A DNA stretch of 64,000 nucleotides from Bartonella machadoae (lineage in GTDB: Bacteria > Pseudomonadota > Alphaproteobacteria > Rhizobiales > Rhizobiaceae): positions 1,529,095 through 1,593,094 of the forward strand of contig NZ_CP087114.1 of the NCBI RefSeq assembly GCF_022559585.1. Direction: 5' to 3'. The notes below the pieces were generated by a model. It made no database searches. It had not been told where the DNA came from and saw only the letters and a list, made by a program, of their open reading frames with translations. The stretch's first letter is position 1, and every line of letters starts with the position of its first letter. The position numbers and the translations under genes were made by a program. Of the stretch, positions 1 through 9,151 are shown in pieces.

Positions 1-430
1 TCTTAGCATTGTCAAGGCGCCCTGCACTATAAGCTGGTGCCAATAAAATCCCAGGTTCAACCCCTAAATGCCCACGCGCATGGGTCAAAGCATGAACACC
101 AGTTAAGGCAGCATTGGACCCTACCATTTCGGCTTGTGTTTCAGAAATTGTCGCCTTTTCCTCTACCCGCACAAGGACAATTTTGGCCTCAACCCCTTGC
201 GCGCGCACAGCATGAATCACATCAAGAGCTGTGCCTCTTTGCCCCAGCTTTTGGATTTTCTCTGTTTCATGGGTAAAGATCAGAACAGGTTCGTTTACCG
301 GATAAATTTGTCCATCAGCATCAGGGGCTGTAACAACCGCGCCAATCGCCGTCTGATCAAATGTTGCCAACGGCCTAGAGCTTTCACCAGCCTCAACAAT
401 GCGGATACCATGATTAAATTCTGTTGCCAT
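1..430 (-). CDS. Phage tail sheath protein, N-terminal part (3' end outside window)
   Basis: This is the first 143 residues of a contractile-tail sheath protein; the gene runs off the left edge. The protein begins MATEFNHGIRIVEAG and continues with VVTAPDADGQIYPVNEPV, then a PGILLAPAYS segment. That layout fits the FI/gpL-type sheath family, whose subunits surround the tail tube and contract on infection. The ATG lies 54 bases downstream of the conserved late dyad at 484-500, so it is probably the first gene of a separate tail operon. By family convention the tube protein, tape measure and remaining tail genes should follow to the left. Sheath assignment is by pattern recognition; the partial status is certain. 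Confidence 0.85.
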   Translation of the reverse strand, partial: MATEFNHGIRIVEAGESSRPLATFDQTAIGAVVTAPDADGQIYPVNEPVLIFTHETEKIQKLGQRGTALDVIHAVRAQGVEAKIVLVRVEEKATISETQAEMVGSNAALTGVHALTHARGHLGVEPGILLAPAYSAGRLDNAK

Positions 431-483
431 CTTGCGCTCCAAATCAATAAAGCAACAATAACAACAAGGATCAAACCGCATAA

Positions 484-500
484 GACTGACACTGTCAGTC
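484..500 (-). promoter_or_regulatory. Late-operon dyad, copy 1 (upstream of tail sheath)
   Basis: A perfect inverted repeat, GACTGACA-C-TGTCAGTC, lies upstream of the sheath gene. Near-identical copies occur at 12543-12559 and 20432-20448, each about 50-70 bases before the first gene of a late operon. On the transcribed strand each is preceded by T-rich sequence and followed directly by TTAT, which could be the start of a -10 element. There is no properly spaced -35 box, as expected of an activator-dependent promoter. The probable ligand is the Mor/C-type protein at 20468-20866 (inference). Confidence 0.7.
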
Positions 501-667
501 AAAAAATCCCTTTAAAAAGGTTTTGAAACCCCTTTGAGAAAGACTTTAAAAGAAAATGATACAACTTAAGCTATCACACAATAAGCTTGCGTCAAACCAT
601 TCGATTATTTTTGATACAAGAGCGTGCGTCCAACAATGTTGGTTATAATCTATTCTCAACAATTATA

Positions 668-916
668 CTAAACTTGTTCATCTTTCTCTTGTGGTTCTTT
701 CATAGATTCTACCGATGCGTCTGTCTTAGCCTTTTCAGAAGACAAAGAATTGTTTTCTTCATCAATAATGGGAGGAGAGAACACCCCATCTTTATAAGTC
801 CAACCAATTTGCGCTTCGCTTGAGGGGATCGCCTCACCATCAAAGGCATGAACATAATTTTCTGAGGCAACGATAATATTTGTTACCACACCCTTTTCAA
901 CAACTGCATATTCCAT
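668..916 (-). CDS. Putative tail fibre assembly or tail-end small protein
   Basis: An 82-residue acidic protein beginning MEYAVVEKGVVTNIIV, with a GWTYKDGVFSPP motif in the middle. The motif 'visible property, then GW.Y.DG.F..P' is typical of small proteins encoded next to phage tail fibres, including fibre assembly chaperones. The C-terminal third is rich in Glu, Lys and Ser and probably disordered. A good ribosome site (AGGAG) precedes the ATG, and the gene starts 9 bases after the tail fibre stop, so it is the last gene of the baseplate/fibre operon. Its role is inferred from position and the short motif only. Confidence 0.55.
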   Translation of the reverse strand: MEYAVVEKGVVTNIIVASENYVHAFDGEAIPSSEAQIGWTYKDGVFSPPIIDEENNSLSSEKAKTDASVESMKEPQEKDEQV

Positions 917-925
917 AAAAAACTC

Positions 926-2296
926 CTATATAAAAAATCTAAACAAGATTGCTCCGTCGCCACCGTCACCGCCAATTTTACTGCCATCTTTTCCACGAAA
1001 ATATCCACCGCCACCGCCACCACCGTTAGCTCCGTAATCACCACCATTACCTCCCCCGTTATTGCCACCATAACCGCCTTTGCCATTCTTTTTGCCACCG
1101 CCGCCGCCACCGCCGCCGCCATAAATACTGTTTCCACCATTGTCGCCATTGATATCGGAGTTGTTGCCGCCTGCACCACCTAATCCACCAGAAAAAATAA
1201 AACTTTCATTTTTCATAGCCGCATCGCTTTTTTTCCAAGTGCCACCGCCTATACCGCCTAACCCGCCTTTGCCACCATTGCCGAGAGAGCCATAGGCATT
1301 ATAATAGCCACCAGGGGTGTTGTCATTGCCACCACCATAACCACCACCACCAGCACAAATAATTCCTTTAATAATTGTGTATCCACCATGATTTCCGTTG
1401 CTTCTGCCACCTTTTCCTCCCCTACCAATTTGAACTGTTTTCGCTTTTTTTAGATCGGCTCCCTTAATTTTAACACGTGCATATTGAGCACCTCCACCAC
1501 CACCTCCACCGTTATTATTATTTCCACCATCACCTCCGCCGCCTCCACCGCCACCCCAAGCACATACTTCAATTTCTGTGTTATCGGTCATACCTTCAGG
1601 AAACGGGATAGTGCCGCTTTCTGTCATGAGGATTTCGACAGGTTTTTTGTTCAATGAAGCCACCAATTTATCTATTTCACTTTTCGTATAAACAGCTTCA
1701 CCATCAACTTTGAGTGGTCCTTTGAGCTTGCTTCCCGTTGCAGTTAAACTTGTCACAACTCTACCATTTTGGATGAGGTTCAAGGACGAGTTTCCCGAAA
1801 GCTCTAAGCTATCACCAATGGTGACTTTGCTGGTAAACTTATTGTAATTTTGCCATTCATTGGCTTGCGCTAAGCGCCCATAGCTTGTCAGATCTTCATT
1901 AATCTTAGCTCTAAACGCATCAAGACCGACAATATCTTCAATTTTGTGTTGGTGCGCTCCAAGAAGGGAGACAGCACTGCCAAAGGTAAAATGATTGTTG
2001 CTTGCTTTATAGAGAACATAATTGTTAGCAGCGTCCTTAGCGCCCTCGATATCGCCCAAATCGGTTAAAGTGAAGGTTTTATCTGCTGCCATTTTGCCTT
2101 TGAGGGCTGCTTCAAGATCTGTAACATCCCCTATGCTATGCGTGTGTTTTGCAGGGGCTTTTTCATCTAGCTTTTCCTCAACTTCCATGATGGCTTGATC
2201 AATTTTTGTCAAGTTCTCACGCAAAATAGGGAATTCAGAACTGATAAAACGCCCTTCTTTAGGCAATTCCATTGCAAGCTTTTTGCTTTTTGTCAT
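926..2296 (-). CDS. Tail fibre / receptor-binding protein with glycine-rich C-terminal domain
   Basis: A 456-residue fibre-like protein. The N-terminal half has a coiled-coil-prone segment and tail-fibre-type pieces such as KHTHSIGDVTDLEAALKGK. From about residue 245 to the end it is extremely glycine-rich, with many runs of four to nine Gly broken by Asn, Asp, Lys and Tyr, and it ends GDGGDGAILFRFFI. Such domains can form polyglycine-helix bundles, as in gp38-type receptor adhesins of T-even-like phages (family knowledge). It probably determines host-surface recognition. I chose the start at 2296 because GGAG lies 7 bases before that ATG; an in-frame ATG two codons upstream is too close to it. 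The tandem GGN codons make this segment prone to length change. Confidence 0.75.
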   Translation of the reverse strand: MTKSKKLAMELPKEGRFISSEFPILRENLTKIDQAIMEVEEKLDEKAPAKHTHSIGDVTDLEAALKGKMAADKTFTLTDLGDIEGAKDAANNYVLYKASNNHFTFGSAVSLLGAHQHKIEDIVGLDAFRAKINEDLTSYGRLAQANEWQNYNKFTSKVTIGDSLELSGNSSLNLIQNGRVVTSLTATGSKLKGPLKVDGEAVYTKSEIDKLVASLNKKPVEILMTESGTIPFPEGMTDNTEIEVCAWGGGGGGGGDGGNNNNGGGGGGGAQYARVKIKGADLKKAKTVQIGRGGKGGRSNGNHGGYTIIKGIICAGGGGYGGGNDNTPGGYYNAYGSLGNGGKGGLGGIGGGTWKKSDAAMKNESFIFSGGLGGAGGNNSDINGDNGGNSIYGGGGGGGGGKKNGKGGYGGNNGGGNGGDYGANGGGGGGGYFRGKDGSKIGGDGGDGAILFRFFI

Positions 2297-2363
2297 TTCC
2301 ATTCTCCAAATTTTCCAAATCTCTCAAGCAGTCTAAAATCCCATCTCTCAAAGCGAAGGGGCA

Positions 2364-5300
2364 TCACAAGATGCCAGCACCAAAATCACGCAGCATTGAC
2401 CGTGCGCAAGGTCCACCGGTTAGCGTGAGTTTCAAGCGCGCTTGCTTTGCTGTTTGGTCGTGACTGACAAATTTTCGCTCTGTCCAAAGGGGTTCCGTAA
2501 GCTGTTCTGTTTCCTCTAAGGTGAGGGGGGTAAAAGCACCATCATCCAGTTGCATCTCGAGGGTGAATGTGGAGCCGCCTGGTAAAAAGGTCTTGATATA
2601 GCTGGTCAATCTTGCCTTCTCACCAAAGGCAAAAGCACGGGTGACATAGGTTGCTGTGTTATGGATCTTGCCGGCAATCAACTGAATGGGAGCAAACAGA
2701 ACCGGTGAGAGTTTCTCCGTGCCTTTAAGAATAGCACGTAATCGAACTGTTTCACTGATATATTCGGTAAGACTGAGCAATTGAAAGGGTAAGAGTTGAT
2801 AAATTGTGCCGTTGTTTCTTTCAATTTCAAAGATCACCGAACAATCACTAGAAGGCAATTCAACCGCGCTACGGATTTGTAAATCAGAACAGTCAACAAG
2901 ATCAAATGTGCCAAGATCTATGGTTTTTGTTGTTTGTCTGTAGCGAGCTGCCAAGACACGAAAAGCCAAAGCCTCATCTTGATGGGCACTCCATGTTTGC
3001 GCATTGACAGAGGAAAAACGAGGACCGGTCACATAAGGGTGGCTTGAGACAAATCTTTGCTGTTCTTCATCAAAATCGCCAAGCTTTGCCAAAGAGAGAG
3101 AATGATCACTATCATCGGTTTTAATGACAAAAGCCGTTAAGCGGTCATTGGGCACGAGGAGTGGGACAGCATAGCGTGCCTGTGCCCATCCGGTTTTTGC
3201 CCCCTTCATGGAATAAAAACTTTGTGCTTGGATATTGGCGGTGGGATAGCCGTTTTCGGTTGTGACCAAATCAATCACCAGATCATGATTGGGATTGCCA
3301 ATTTTGCAAAGATGAAAGTCAATACCGGTGATTTGCCGTGTTTCTTCTGGTGTAAAGACTTGCGCTTGCGGGTCCACTTGCGTCCAGATCTTGACTGTTG
3401 TGGTGTGCCGCATCACTTTCACATCAATAACACCTTGCCCGGTAAAGAGACCGGTTGCAAGGGTTCCCCCTTTGCCTCGTGCTACAACATTTTTTGTACC
3501 AGAAGGAATATTTTCAGGGATCTTGAAACTGCCTTCCAAAATGCCAGTGCTATTGGCAGCAAGGCGGTTTGCTGGCAAAACATTCACACCATCAAAGGTG
3601 AGAGTGTCTAAAATTTCCCCCTTGCCAAAACCTTCAATTTTAAAGCCAAGGGTAATTTGTCTTAAGAAATCGATTTGTTCTTGATGCGTATTGATGAGAT
3701 CATCACGCACTTCTGTGTTACGGATAGTTCTCCCACGGTTCCATCCCATGTTCAGTTGATTGGTGACACTTGAGAGCCAATCGGTACGCTGCTCGTGCCA
3801 AAAGTCTGTTGCGGGTGTGAGGGTTACTGTACCAGGTAGGGGAGCAAAGTTTTGATAGGGGTTGATTTTTTCGCAAGCTGTTGTCAATTCTTGGGCAATG
3901 ATCACTTCATTGGTCCAGTCAAGGGTGACAGGAGCCTTTAAGGGGGCGGTATAAAAGGTTGGATCAATAGCCAGCTGTAAAATGCCATTGCCGACAGCTC
4001 CTGTTTGCGTGAACCCTTCATCACGATAACTGTCATCAAGAAACGGGTCAGCAAACATGCCTTTTTTGGCAACGGGCTCTTTAGAGTCAACATTGCTTTT
4101 AATGCGCTCTAATTGCATCAAGCGGTCAAGGGAAAGCACCCGTTGAAAATAACGCCACATCTCATCATAGGGGGCAACACGCGTGCCATCATTGACCACA
4201 AGCGGCGTATCCAGCCAACTGTTGGTGATGGTGGCAAGGGAGAGGACATCCTCAGGGACACTGGGTGCCATCGGTTGATCTGCCGAAATCCCCTTGATAT
4301 AAACCACACTGCCGCCTGTATTAAGCCCGATACGGTCAATACGGGGCAATTTGTAGGTGTAACTGACAATGATATCCCCCCCGTGCGCACCCCCTGAGAC
4401 CGTGATTTCCTGTGCCGTGACCTTATCGGCGGTCACTTGTGCACGATAGCGATAGGTTACCGTGTAACTGCTGCCAGGACGCGGTTCATCTCCCACCGGT
4501 GCCCAGTCAATAGTATCACCGGTCTTCTTAAAATCTGTTCCTTCTTTGAATTCCTTGTTGCCTTGTGTGACTTTGAGAAAAGAGGTGATGCTTTTATCGG
4601 GAACACCATCACGCCCAGCAACGACCGCACCGCGGGTGACCGTCACGGTTTTTTCTTTTGTCAACAAAAGAGAGTGGATATCGGCAATGGGGGCATAATA
4701 GCTTTTAAAGGTAAAGCTTGTTTTGCCTTTTTGAGGGGCAAAAACATGGGTTTCACTAGGCACAACGCTTGTCGAAAACTCTTCTCTCTCTTCATGGCGC
4801 AAAGCAGCAAGGCGCTTGCGCTTAAAGCCATTGATATTGGCTTCCCCTTCTTGAATGCTAAACACTTGGCAACCATTGTTTGGTCCAAGAGCCGTCACCC
4901 GGCATCCACTCACGATATAATGACCATGGGCACGGTCATAAGTCGCAATGGCTTGCATGGCGGGTTCAAGCAATGAGGGGGACTTTTGATCAATCAAAAT
5001 GCCATCTTGTAAGATATAAACAGGAAAGAACGTGCCTTGCTGCCCATCCTCTTTTAAGGCCCAAACAAGCTTTGCTGTTTCGCGTGCCGCACCGGGCTCT
5101 CCTTGTGCCAAGGTGCCGGGAACTTGCCCCAACAGCTCTGGATCATCCTCATGGGTAATCCATGTTTTTTGCAACTTTACACCGATTTCAAGACGGCCAA
5201 CCATAGAAACGGCATTCAGAACCGCTTCTGAGACCGGAAAGATATCGCCTGCGATATAGATCTTGCCTTCTGTTAAAGTAACGGTCTTCGCGTTTTTATT

Positions 5301-5507
5301 GACAAAGGCATCGGCCCGTTCAACACGGTCTCCCTCTTTGGCAACCAAACGCCCCAAACGGTTATGGCGCCCCCTGATGATGGTTTGCATCTCATTGAGT
5401 TCACCACTTTGGATAAAGGGACGTTGCCCATAAAAGACAACGCTTTGTTGTTCGTCTTTGCCGCAAGATCTGTCAATTGCAAAGGGTAAACCACTTTCAT
5501 GCTTCAT
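2364..5507 (-). CDS. DUF4815-type phage baseplate/fibre protein
   Basis: A 1047-residue protein matching the DUF4815 type of phage tail proteins. Its N-terminus has the typical run around residues 33-60 (GELNEMQTIIRGRHNRLGR), followed by ERADAFVNKNAKTVTLTEGKIYIAGD. The remainder is beta-rich with no membrane segments, fitting a large extracellular tail-tip or fibre-base protein. It lies between the gpI-like baseplate gene and the tail fibre gene, where P2 and Mu-like phages put the fibre. GAGG lies 7 bases before the ATG. Family assignment is confident; the exact structural role, such as tail fibre base or wedge extension, is inferred. Confidence 0.75.
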   Translation of the reverse strand: MKHESGLPFAIDRSCGKDEQQSVVFYGQRPFIQSGELNEMQTIIRGRHNRLGRLVAKEGDRVERADAFVNKNAKTVTLTEGKIYIAGDIFPVSEAVLNAVSMVGRLEIGVKLQKTWITHEDDPELLGQVPGTLAQGEPGAARETAKLVWALKEDGQQGTFFPVYILQDGILIDQKSPSLLEPAMQAIATYDRAHGHYIVSGCRVTALGPNNGCQVFSIQEGEANINGFKRKRLAALRHEEREEFSTSVVPSETHVFAPQKGKTSFTFKSYYAPIADIHSLLLTKEKTVTVTRGAVVAGRDGVPDKSITSFLKVTQGNKEFKEGTDFKKTGDTIDWAPVGDEPRPGSSYTVTYRYRAQVTADKVTAQEITVSGGAHGGDIIVSYTYKLPRIDRIGLNTGGSVVYIKGISADQPMAPSVPEDVLSLATITNSWLDTPLVVNDGTRVAPYDEMWRYFQRVLSLDRLMQLERIKSNVDSKEPVAKKGMFADPFLDDSYRDEGFTQTGAVGNGILQLAIDPTFYTAPLKAPVTLDWTNEVIIAQELTTACEKINPYQNFAPLPGTVTLTPATDFWHEQRTDWLSSVTNQLNMGWNRGRTIRNTEVRDDLINTHQEQIDFLRQITLGFKIEGFGKGEILDTLTFDGVNVLPANRLAANSTGILEGSFKIPENIPSGTKNVVARGKGGTLATGLFTGQGVIDVKVMRHTTTVKIWTQVDPQAQVFTPEETRQITGIDFHLCKIGNPNHDLVIDLVTTENGYPTANIQAQSFYSMKGAKTGWAQARYAVPLLVPNDRLTAFVIKTDDSDHSLSLAKLGDFDEEQQRFVSSHPYVTGPRFSSVNAQTWSAHQDEALAFRVLAARYRQTTKTIDLGTFDLVDCSDLQIRSAVELPSSDCSVIFEIERNNGTIYQLLPFQLLSLTEYISETVRLRAILKGTEKLSPVLFAPIQLIAGKIHNTATYVTRAFAFGEKARLTSYIKTFLPGGSTFTLEMQLDDGAFTPLTLEETEQLTEPLWTERKFVSHDQTAKQARLKLTLTGGPCARSMLRDFGAGIL

Positions 5508-5508
5508 G

Positions 5509-6615
5509 TTAAAACCTCAATAAAATCTTGAATTGCTCGCGAACATCACCGCGCAAAGGAATAGTAACGGGCGTTTTGATGATCTCCACCCCGCCAATCA
5601 GTTCATTGCACTCACACCAAAGTCTGCCCAAAGGGATATGTTGTTTGGGGGTCGCATGAACCAAAACAGCAAAAGAAGCAGCTTGTTTTCCATCAACATT
5701 TTGAAAATCCGTGCGTGCTGCAATAAGAAGGGCGGTGCCCCTCGAGGAGGGTTGATAACAATCGCCCAAATGGTGATAAACACCCGCCAAATTCTGTTCT
5801 ACTGGCTGGACAATGTTGCATCTGCGATACCCAATCACATCATCCTCACTGTCTCTTAACACGAGATAAAGGGTACGGTTATAAAACCATTCTGCCATCA
5901 GCATATCGCGTTGATGCTTTTTAACAGAACACCAAGGGAAATTTGCCATATCCCATGGATAATCAATTTGGTCGAAACTTAATTCCCCGTCCCCGTCATC
6001 CATCCAATTGCCAATCAACAGTCCTTCTTCTTTTGTCAGCCTGTGCGTAATTTCTGTTATGCGCCCAAAGGAAAACAGTGTGTTCCCCGCTGTTAAGCGC
6101 ACACCACTTTCATATTCCAACAGGCACGCATCAAGGCGTGACATATTACCTTCCAGTGTTTGCACGTCATAACCATTGACACCGCGGCGAAAATCAGAGC
6201 GCAAACTTTTGGAAAGCTCTGTGATGGCTTCAATGGCTTCAAGAGCACTTTGTTCAGGCAATTGATCAAAGTAAAGTTGAAAGGAATTCCACCACGCACG
6301 CCCTGACCATGCTGGTGTAAAGCGTGCTGTAATCTGAAGCCATGAAAGCCCTCTATCAATAGCCGCTAAAGAACCACGCAAACGCTGCCATTGGAGCCCT
6401 TGGTCAATCAGATCATAAGGATTAGAAAAATATGGGCTTAATTCTTGTAAACCATATTCGTCGATCAAGTAAGGCAACCACGAAGGGGGACGGGTGATAA
6501 ATTTCGCGCGGGGGATTTCTTCGAGAGTATTTTTGACCTGCGGATCAAATGCCATTGCTTCGGCTAAACAGCGTTCAAAAAAGCTTGAATTTTGCGGTAA
6601 AAGTGAGGAAATCAT
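5509..6615 (-). CDS. Phage tail protein I (P2 gpI-like baseplate protein), extended
   Basis: A 368-residue protein whose N-terminal region resembles the P2 gpI baseplate-wedge family: an LLPQNSS.FE..LAEA opening, then PSWLPYLIDEYGL and a 'WQ..RGS..AI...L.WL' segment. P2 gpI is about 180 residues, so the C-terminal 180 residues are an addition with no recognised domain. The ATG at 6615 overlaps the TGA of the gpJ-like gene, so translation is probably coupled. A TTG one codon upstream is possible but less likely. It sits in the order V, W, J, I as in P2, supporting a role in the baseplate wedge. Confidence 0.75.
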   Translation of the reverse strand: MISSLLPQNSSFFERCLAEAMAFDPQVKNTLEEIPRAKFITRPPSWLPYLIDEYGLQELSPYFSNPYDLIDQGLQWQRLRGSLAAIDRGLSWLQITARFTPAWSGRAWWNSFQLYFDQLPEQSALEAIEAITELSKSLRSDFRRGVNGYDVQTLEGNMSRLDACLLEYESGVRLTAGNTLFSFGRITEITHRLTKEEGLLIGNWMDDGDGELSFDQIDYPWDMANFPWCSVKKHQRDMLMAEWFYNRTLYLVLRDSEDDVIGYRRCNIVQPVEQNLAGVYHHLGDCYQPSSRGTALLIAARTDFQNVDGKQAASFAVLVHATPKQHIPLGRLWCECNELIGGVEIIKTPVTIPLRGDVREQFKILLRF

Positions 6616-7466
6616 CAATAAGCATGCCCCCGTTTAGACAAGACAATCTCCCCTAAAGCCACCGCCTCATCAGGCGCGACCACAATATCTGTTAAGGGCT
6701 GTGTTAAAATCACATGGTGGACACCTTCAACCATCAAGCGGCTTAGTATCCAACTTAAAGACAGATCACGCCCAAGCCTTTGCGCGCGTGCCCATTCCGT
6801 TTGCAAATTGTTCACGGCCTTTTCCAAAACAAAGGGACCTTCATTGGGCAACAACCAGAGATCAGCATGCACATCGATAATCCGCTGTACAGCACTTTTT
6901 ACAAGGATATGATCATTGGTCATTTTAACCTGTTTTTCATCAAGAGCTGCTTGTACCTTGGCAATCAAAGCCTCATCGGCAATACCAGAAGGGCTATCGC
7001 TAAAAAGCGCAACATGAATAAGCGGGCTTTTTCCCACACGATAAACAAAAGCATCCTTGACACGGATATCGCTTGAGAGGGCAAAATATTGATAACGTGG
7101 GACTGTGCCACCCGTGGAGTGCCCTTGTCTATTCAAACGAATACGGCGACGATAGCGTTCATCATCCTCATCCAAAAGGCGGGTAACCCCATGAAAATCC
7201 CCCAAATGGTCTAAACTTGTCCCACGCGCAAAAGCAAGGAGATTATCCCGCGCAACCTCATTTGCCCGCTGGCGCAACAGCAGTTCTTCATAAGCGGCTG
7301 CTTGCAATTGAATAACCACGGGATCATAAGCCGTCTTTTCCACATTATAAGGGATATTCTGTGCGGCAAAAAGCTTGGTTAAACGGGTGATTTTTTGCTC
7401 TAAAATGGCCTCAACAGAAAGTTCTTCAAGAATTTGTGGGAGGGGCAATTGCTCAAATTCTGTCAT
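6615..7466 (-). CDS. Baseplate assembly protein J
   Basis: A 283-residue protein of the baseplate J family (P2 gpJ, Mu gp47). Features include an N-terminal LPQILEELSVEAILEQK helix, the 'AYEELLLRQRANEVARDNLLAFARGTSLDHLG' region characteristic of gpJ proteins, and a later YRR(R)I segment followed by a loop ending in DAFVYRVGKSPLIHVA. It forms the periphery of the baseplate that links wedge and fibres. The ATG at 7466 follows GAGGTGGGTG and lies inside the 3' end of the W gene (14-base overlap), so coupling with W is likely. Length matches the family. Confidence 0.85.
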   Translation of the reverse strand: MTEFEQLPLPQILEELSVEAILEQKITRLTKLFAAQNIPYNVEKTAYDPVVIQLQAAAYEELLLRQRANEVARDNLLAFARGTSLDHLGDFHGVTRLLDEDDERYRRRIRLNRQGHSTGGTVPRYQYFALSSDIRVKDAFVYRVGKSPLIHVALFSDSPSGIADEALIAKVQAALDEKQVKMTNDHILVKSAVQRIIDVHADLWLLPNEGPFVLEKAVNNLQTEWARAQRLGRDLSLSWILSRLMVEGVHHVILTQPLTDIVVAPDEAVALGEIVLSKRGHAY

Positions 7467-7839
7467 CACCCACCTCTAAATCGAAACTTATCGGCTCCTT
7501 ATGTGACCAATCCCCCAAATGCCCATCGGGATAAAACACACCTGTGAGAACAAAGTGGAATGTTCCCTCCCGCGTTGCTTTTATCAGATCAATCTTTTGC
7601 AACGAAAATCCAGGCTCTCCACATTCTGGATCATTTAAAGCTTGTACAATTGCTTGATAAAGCTGCAATATTGTCGCAGGATCAGCATTGGCATCTTGGA
7701 AAGCTCCAACATCACACCCATAATGACGCCGCAAAACCCGTGTGCCAATTTTTGTTGTCAAACATTTACGAAGGGACTGACAGCAGTGCGCCCAACCATA
7801 TAACAGAGAGCCATCCTTTTCGTTTACTCCACAGCGCAT
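7453..7839 (-). CDS. Baseplate assembly protein W (gp25/GPW-like)
   Basis: A 128-residue protein of the gpW/gp25 family, a wedge component with a lysozyme-like fold. It has the conserved 'I.QCL..CLTTKIGTRVLRR.YG.D' region (residues 23-43), with TRVLRRHYGCDVGAF clearly visible, and a C-terminal beta-rich half. P2 gpW is about 115 residues, so length is right. AAGG lies 10 bases before the ATG, and the gene overlaps the J gene. It completes the V-W-J-I baseplate set in P2 order, with one extra small gene between V and W. Confidence 0.85.
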   Translation of the reverse strand: MRCGVNEKDGSLLYGWAHCCQSLRKCLTTKIGTRVLRRHYGCDVGAFQDANADPATILQLYQAIVQALNDPECGEPGFSLQKIDLIKATREGTFHFVLTGVFYPDGHLGDWSHKEPISFDLEVGDDRI

Positions 7840-7842
7840 GCT

Positions 7843-8025
7843 TTAAGCACCTTTCGCTGCCTTTGTTGAAGAAACGACAGATGTTTGTTTCTCAGCAATC
7901 TGACCAAGCAGCAATGGGTATTTTGCCGCCTCATCGCTTAAACAAATTTCTTCACCTTTTCCCGGTGAACGATTGCCTGCCACAAAATCCGCATTGGTTA
8001 AAATGACATAAGTTTTTTCACGCAT
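7843..8025 (-). CDS. Small phage protein of unknown function
   Basis: A 60-residue protein, MREKTYVILTNADFVAGNR at its start, with a strong ribosome site (AAAGGAG 7 bases before ATG). It lies between the V and W baseplate genes, with 3 bases to W and 12 to V, so it is translated with them. The C-terminus is rich in Ala, Ser, Lys and Thr and probably flexible. I do not recognise the family. The firm translation signals and tight packing argue it is a real gene, possibly a minor baseplate or assembly factor (inference). Confidence 0.65.
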   Translation of the reverse strand: MREKTYVILTNADFVAGNRSPGKGEEICLSDEAAKYPLLLGQIAEKQTSVVSSTKAAKGA

Positions 8026-8036
8026 GATAAACTCCT

Positions 8037-8630
8037 TTAAAGAGGACTAGAGGTTGTAGAGGGACCAATTTTGACCCCACCATGTTTGTGGTCTGCTCCA
8101 ACAGATGTTTGATTATGGTACAAATCTTCTGCTTGAATCTGTACGCTTTCATTGAGCGCAACACGGGTTTCCTGATGACAAAGCAGCAAACCTTTTTCAC
8201 TCAAATGGATTTGATTTTCCCCATGGGAGAGGATAAGTCCCTCTTTTGTAATACGCAAAGCGCCACCGGCATAACAGAGCGCTAACTCTTGGTGTTGATG
8301 TGCGGGATTTGGCGCTTCCTCACTATAGCTATCACGAACCACCAAAGAAGCCGAACCTATTTCCCCATGGGGATTAAACAACCGCACCGGATCACCAACA
8401 TTTAAAGGCATATTGCTCGAAACAGCCCCTGCTGCTTCTTGTGCTTGCAACCAAGGCGATAACACCGCCTGCCCCTTTTCTCCCTGTGAGAAGACTTGCA
8501 CCCGCACCCTATGACCATCAACTTCTGCAACCCGCCCAATCATGTGCTGGTTGGCAAGACAGAGTTCAAGCTTATCCAACCGTTTCATAATTTGCCGAAA
8601 GGTCGCAGCAATGAGATGGGCATCATTCAT
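8037..8630 (-). CDS. Baseplate assembly protein V (central spike)
   Basis: A 197-residue protein of the P2 gpV / Mu gp45 spike family. It has an N-terminal alpha segment (IMKRLDKLELCLANQHM), an OB-fold-like stretch (GRVAEVDGHRVRVQVF, then SPWLQAQEAAGAVS and GDPVRLFNPHGE), and a C-terminal beta-helix-type region rich in Leu, Gly and His, ending in HKHGGVKIGPS. Spike proteins trimerise and pierce the outer membrane; family spikes often bind iron through HxH near the tip, and the H-K-H here is compatible. The start at 8630 is an ATG overlapping the TGA of the preceding gene; a GTG one codon upstream is an alternative. Confidence 0.85.
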   Translation of the reverse strand: MNDAHLIAATFRQIMKRLDKLELCLANQHMIGRVAEVDGHRVRVQVFSQGEKGQAVLSPWLQAQEAAGAVSSNMPLNVGDPVRLFNPHGEIGSASLVVRDSYSEEAPNPAHQHQELALCYAGGALRITKEGLILSHGENQIHLSEKGLLLCHQETRVALNESVQIQAEDLYHNQTSVGADHKHGGVKIGPSTTSSPL

Positions 8631-9151
8631 CACACGCCCTCATCTTCCAAACAGATTAAACCCTTTTTAAGCTGCTTACTCTCATAACAAAAAATATCGT
8701 GACCCAAATGATATAAATCTTGGTGCCATTCAACCACGCTTATTGCCACACCGCGTTGCTTAATCGCCGCGGAGATAACCGGTTCAATCTGCACTTCACG
8801 GGGCGCACCCAAATGCGTTAACCCCCACAATTGCCCGCTATGACAAAGCACCGCAATGGCTTCAGCCAAAAGCCAACTGTGAACATCACGTTCTTTTCCT
8901 GTGGTGACAATAAAAGCACCCAAATGAAGATCAGCACTCTGCTGCCCATTGGAGACAGAAGTCAAACGGCTTTCTAACACCGCAACACGAATTGCTGGTG
9001 CAACCAGCATTTGGGTTTCAAGTTCTTCTAGATTAAAACGCCCAAATTGGCTCTCGCAATCACGCACATCAGGCAAAGCGCTTTTAAGGCTCTTTATAAC
9101 CGCTTCACGAAGCGCATTGATACGCCCCATCTGCTTCATCCTTTGACTCAT
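8630..9151 (-). CDS. Mu gp37-like (DUF1834-type) phage protein
   Basis: A 173-residue protein with an opening INALREAVIKSLKSALPD and a central ESRL..SNGQQSADLHLGAFIVT segment. It looks like the Mu gp37/DUF1834 group that sits between head-completion genes and the tail. Its job is probably in the head-tail connector or tail terminator. The start at 9151 has GGAAAGGACC immediately upstream and forms an ATGA overlap with the preceding gene; the in-frame ATG at 9172 lies deeper in that gene and lacks such a site. It also overlaps the spike gene downstream. Family call is moderate. Confidence 0.55.
   Translation of the reverse strand: MSQRMKQMGRINALREAVIKSLKSALPDVRDCESQFGRFNLEELETQMLVAPAIRVAVLESRLTSVSNGQQSADLHLGAFIVTTGKERDVHSWLLAEAIAVLCHSGQLWGLTHLGAPREVQIEPVISAAIKQRGVAISVVEWHQDLYHLGHDIFCYESKQLKKGLICLEDEGV

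Noticed and set aside
883-1179. 98-codon frame rich in Ala, Val and Met opposite to the poly-Gly domain
   Set aside because: It is another minus-strand frame of the GGN-repeat segment of the tail fibre gene, produced by codon bias, with no start signal.
3222-5259. Several plus-strand frames of 75-179 codons inside the DUF4815 gene
   Set aside because: They are antisense shadows; the minus-strand protein has clear family features throughout.
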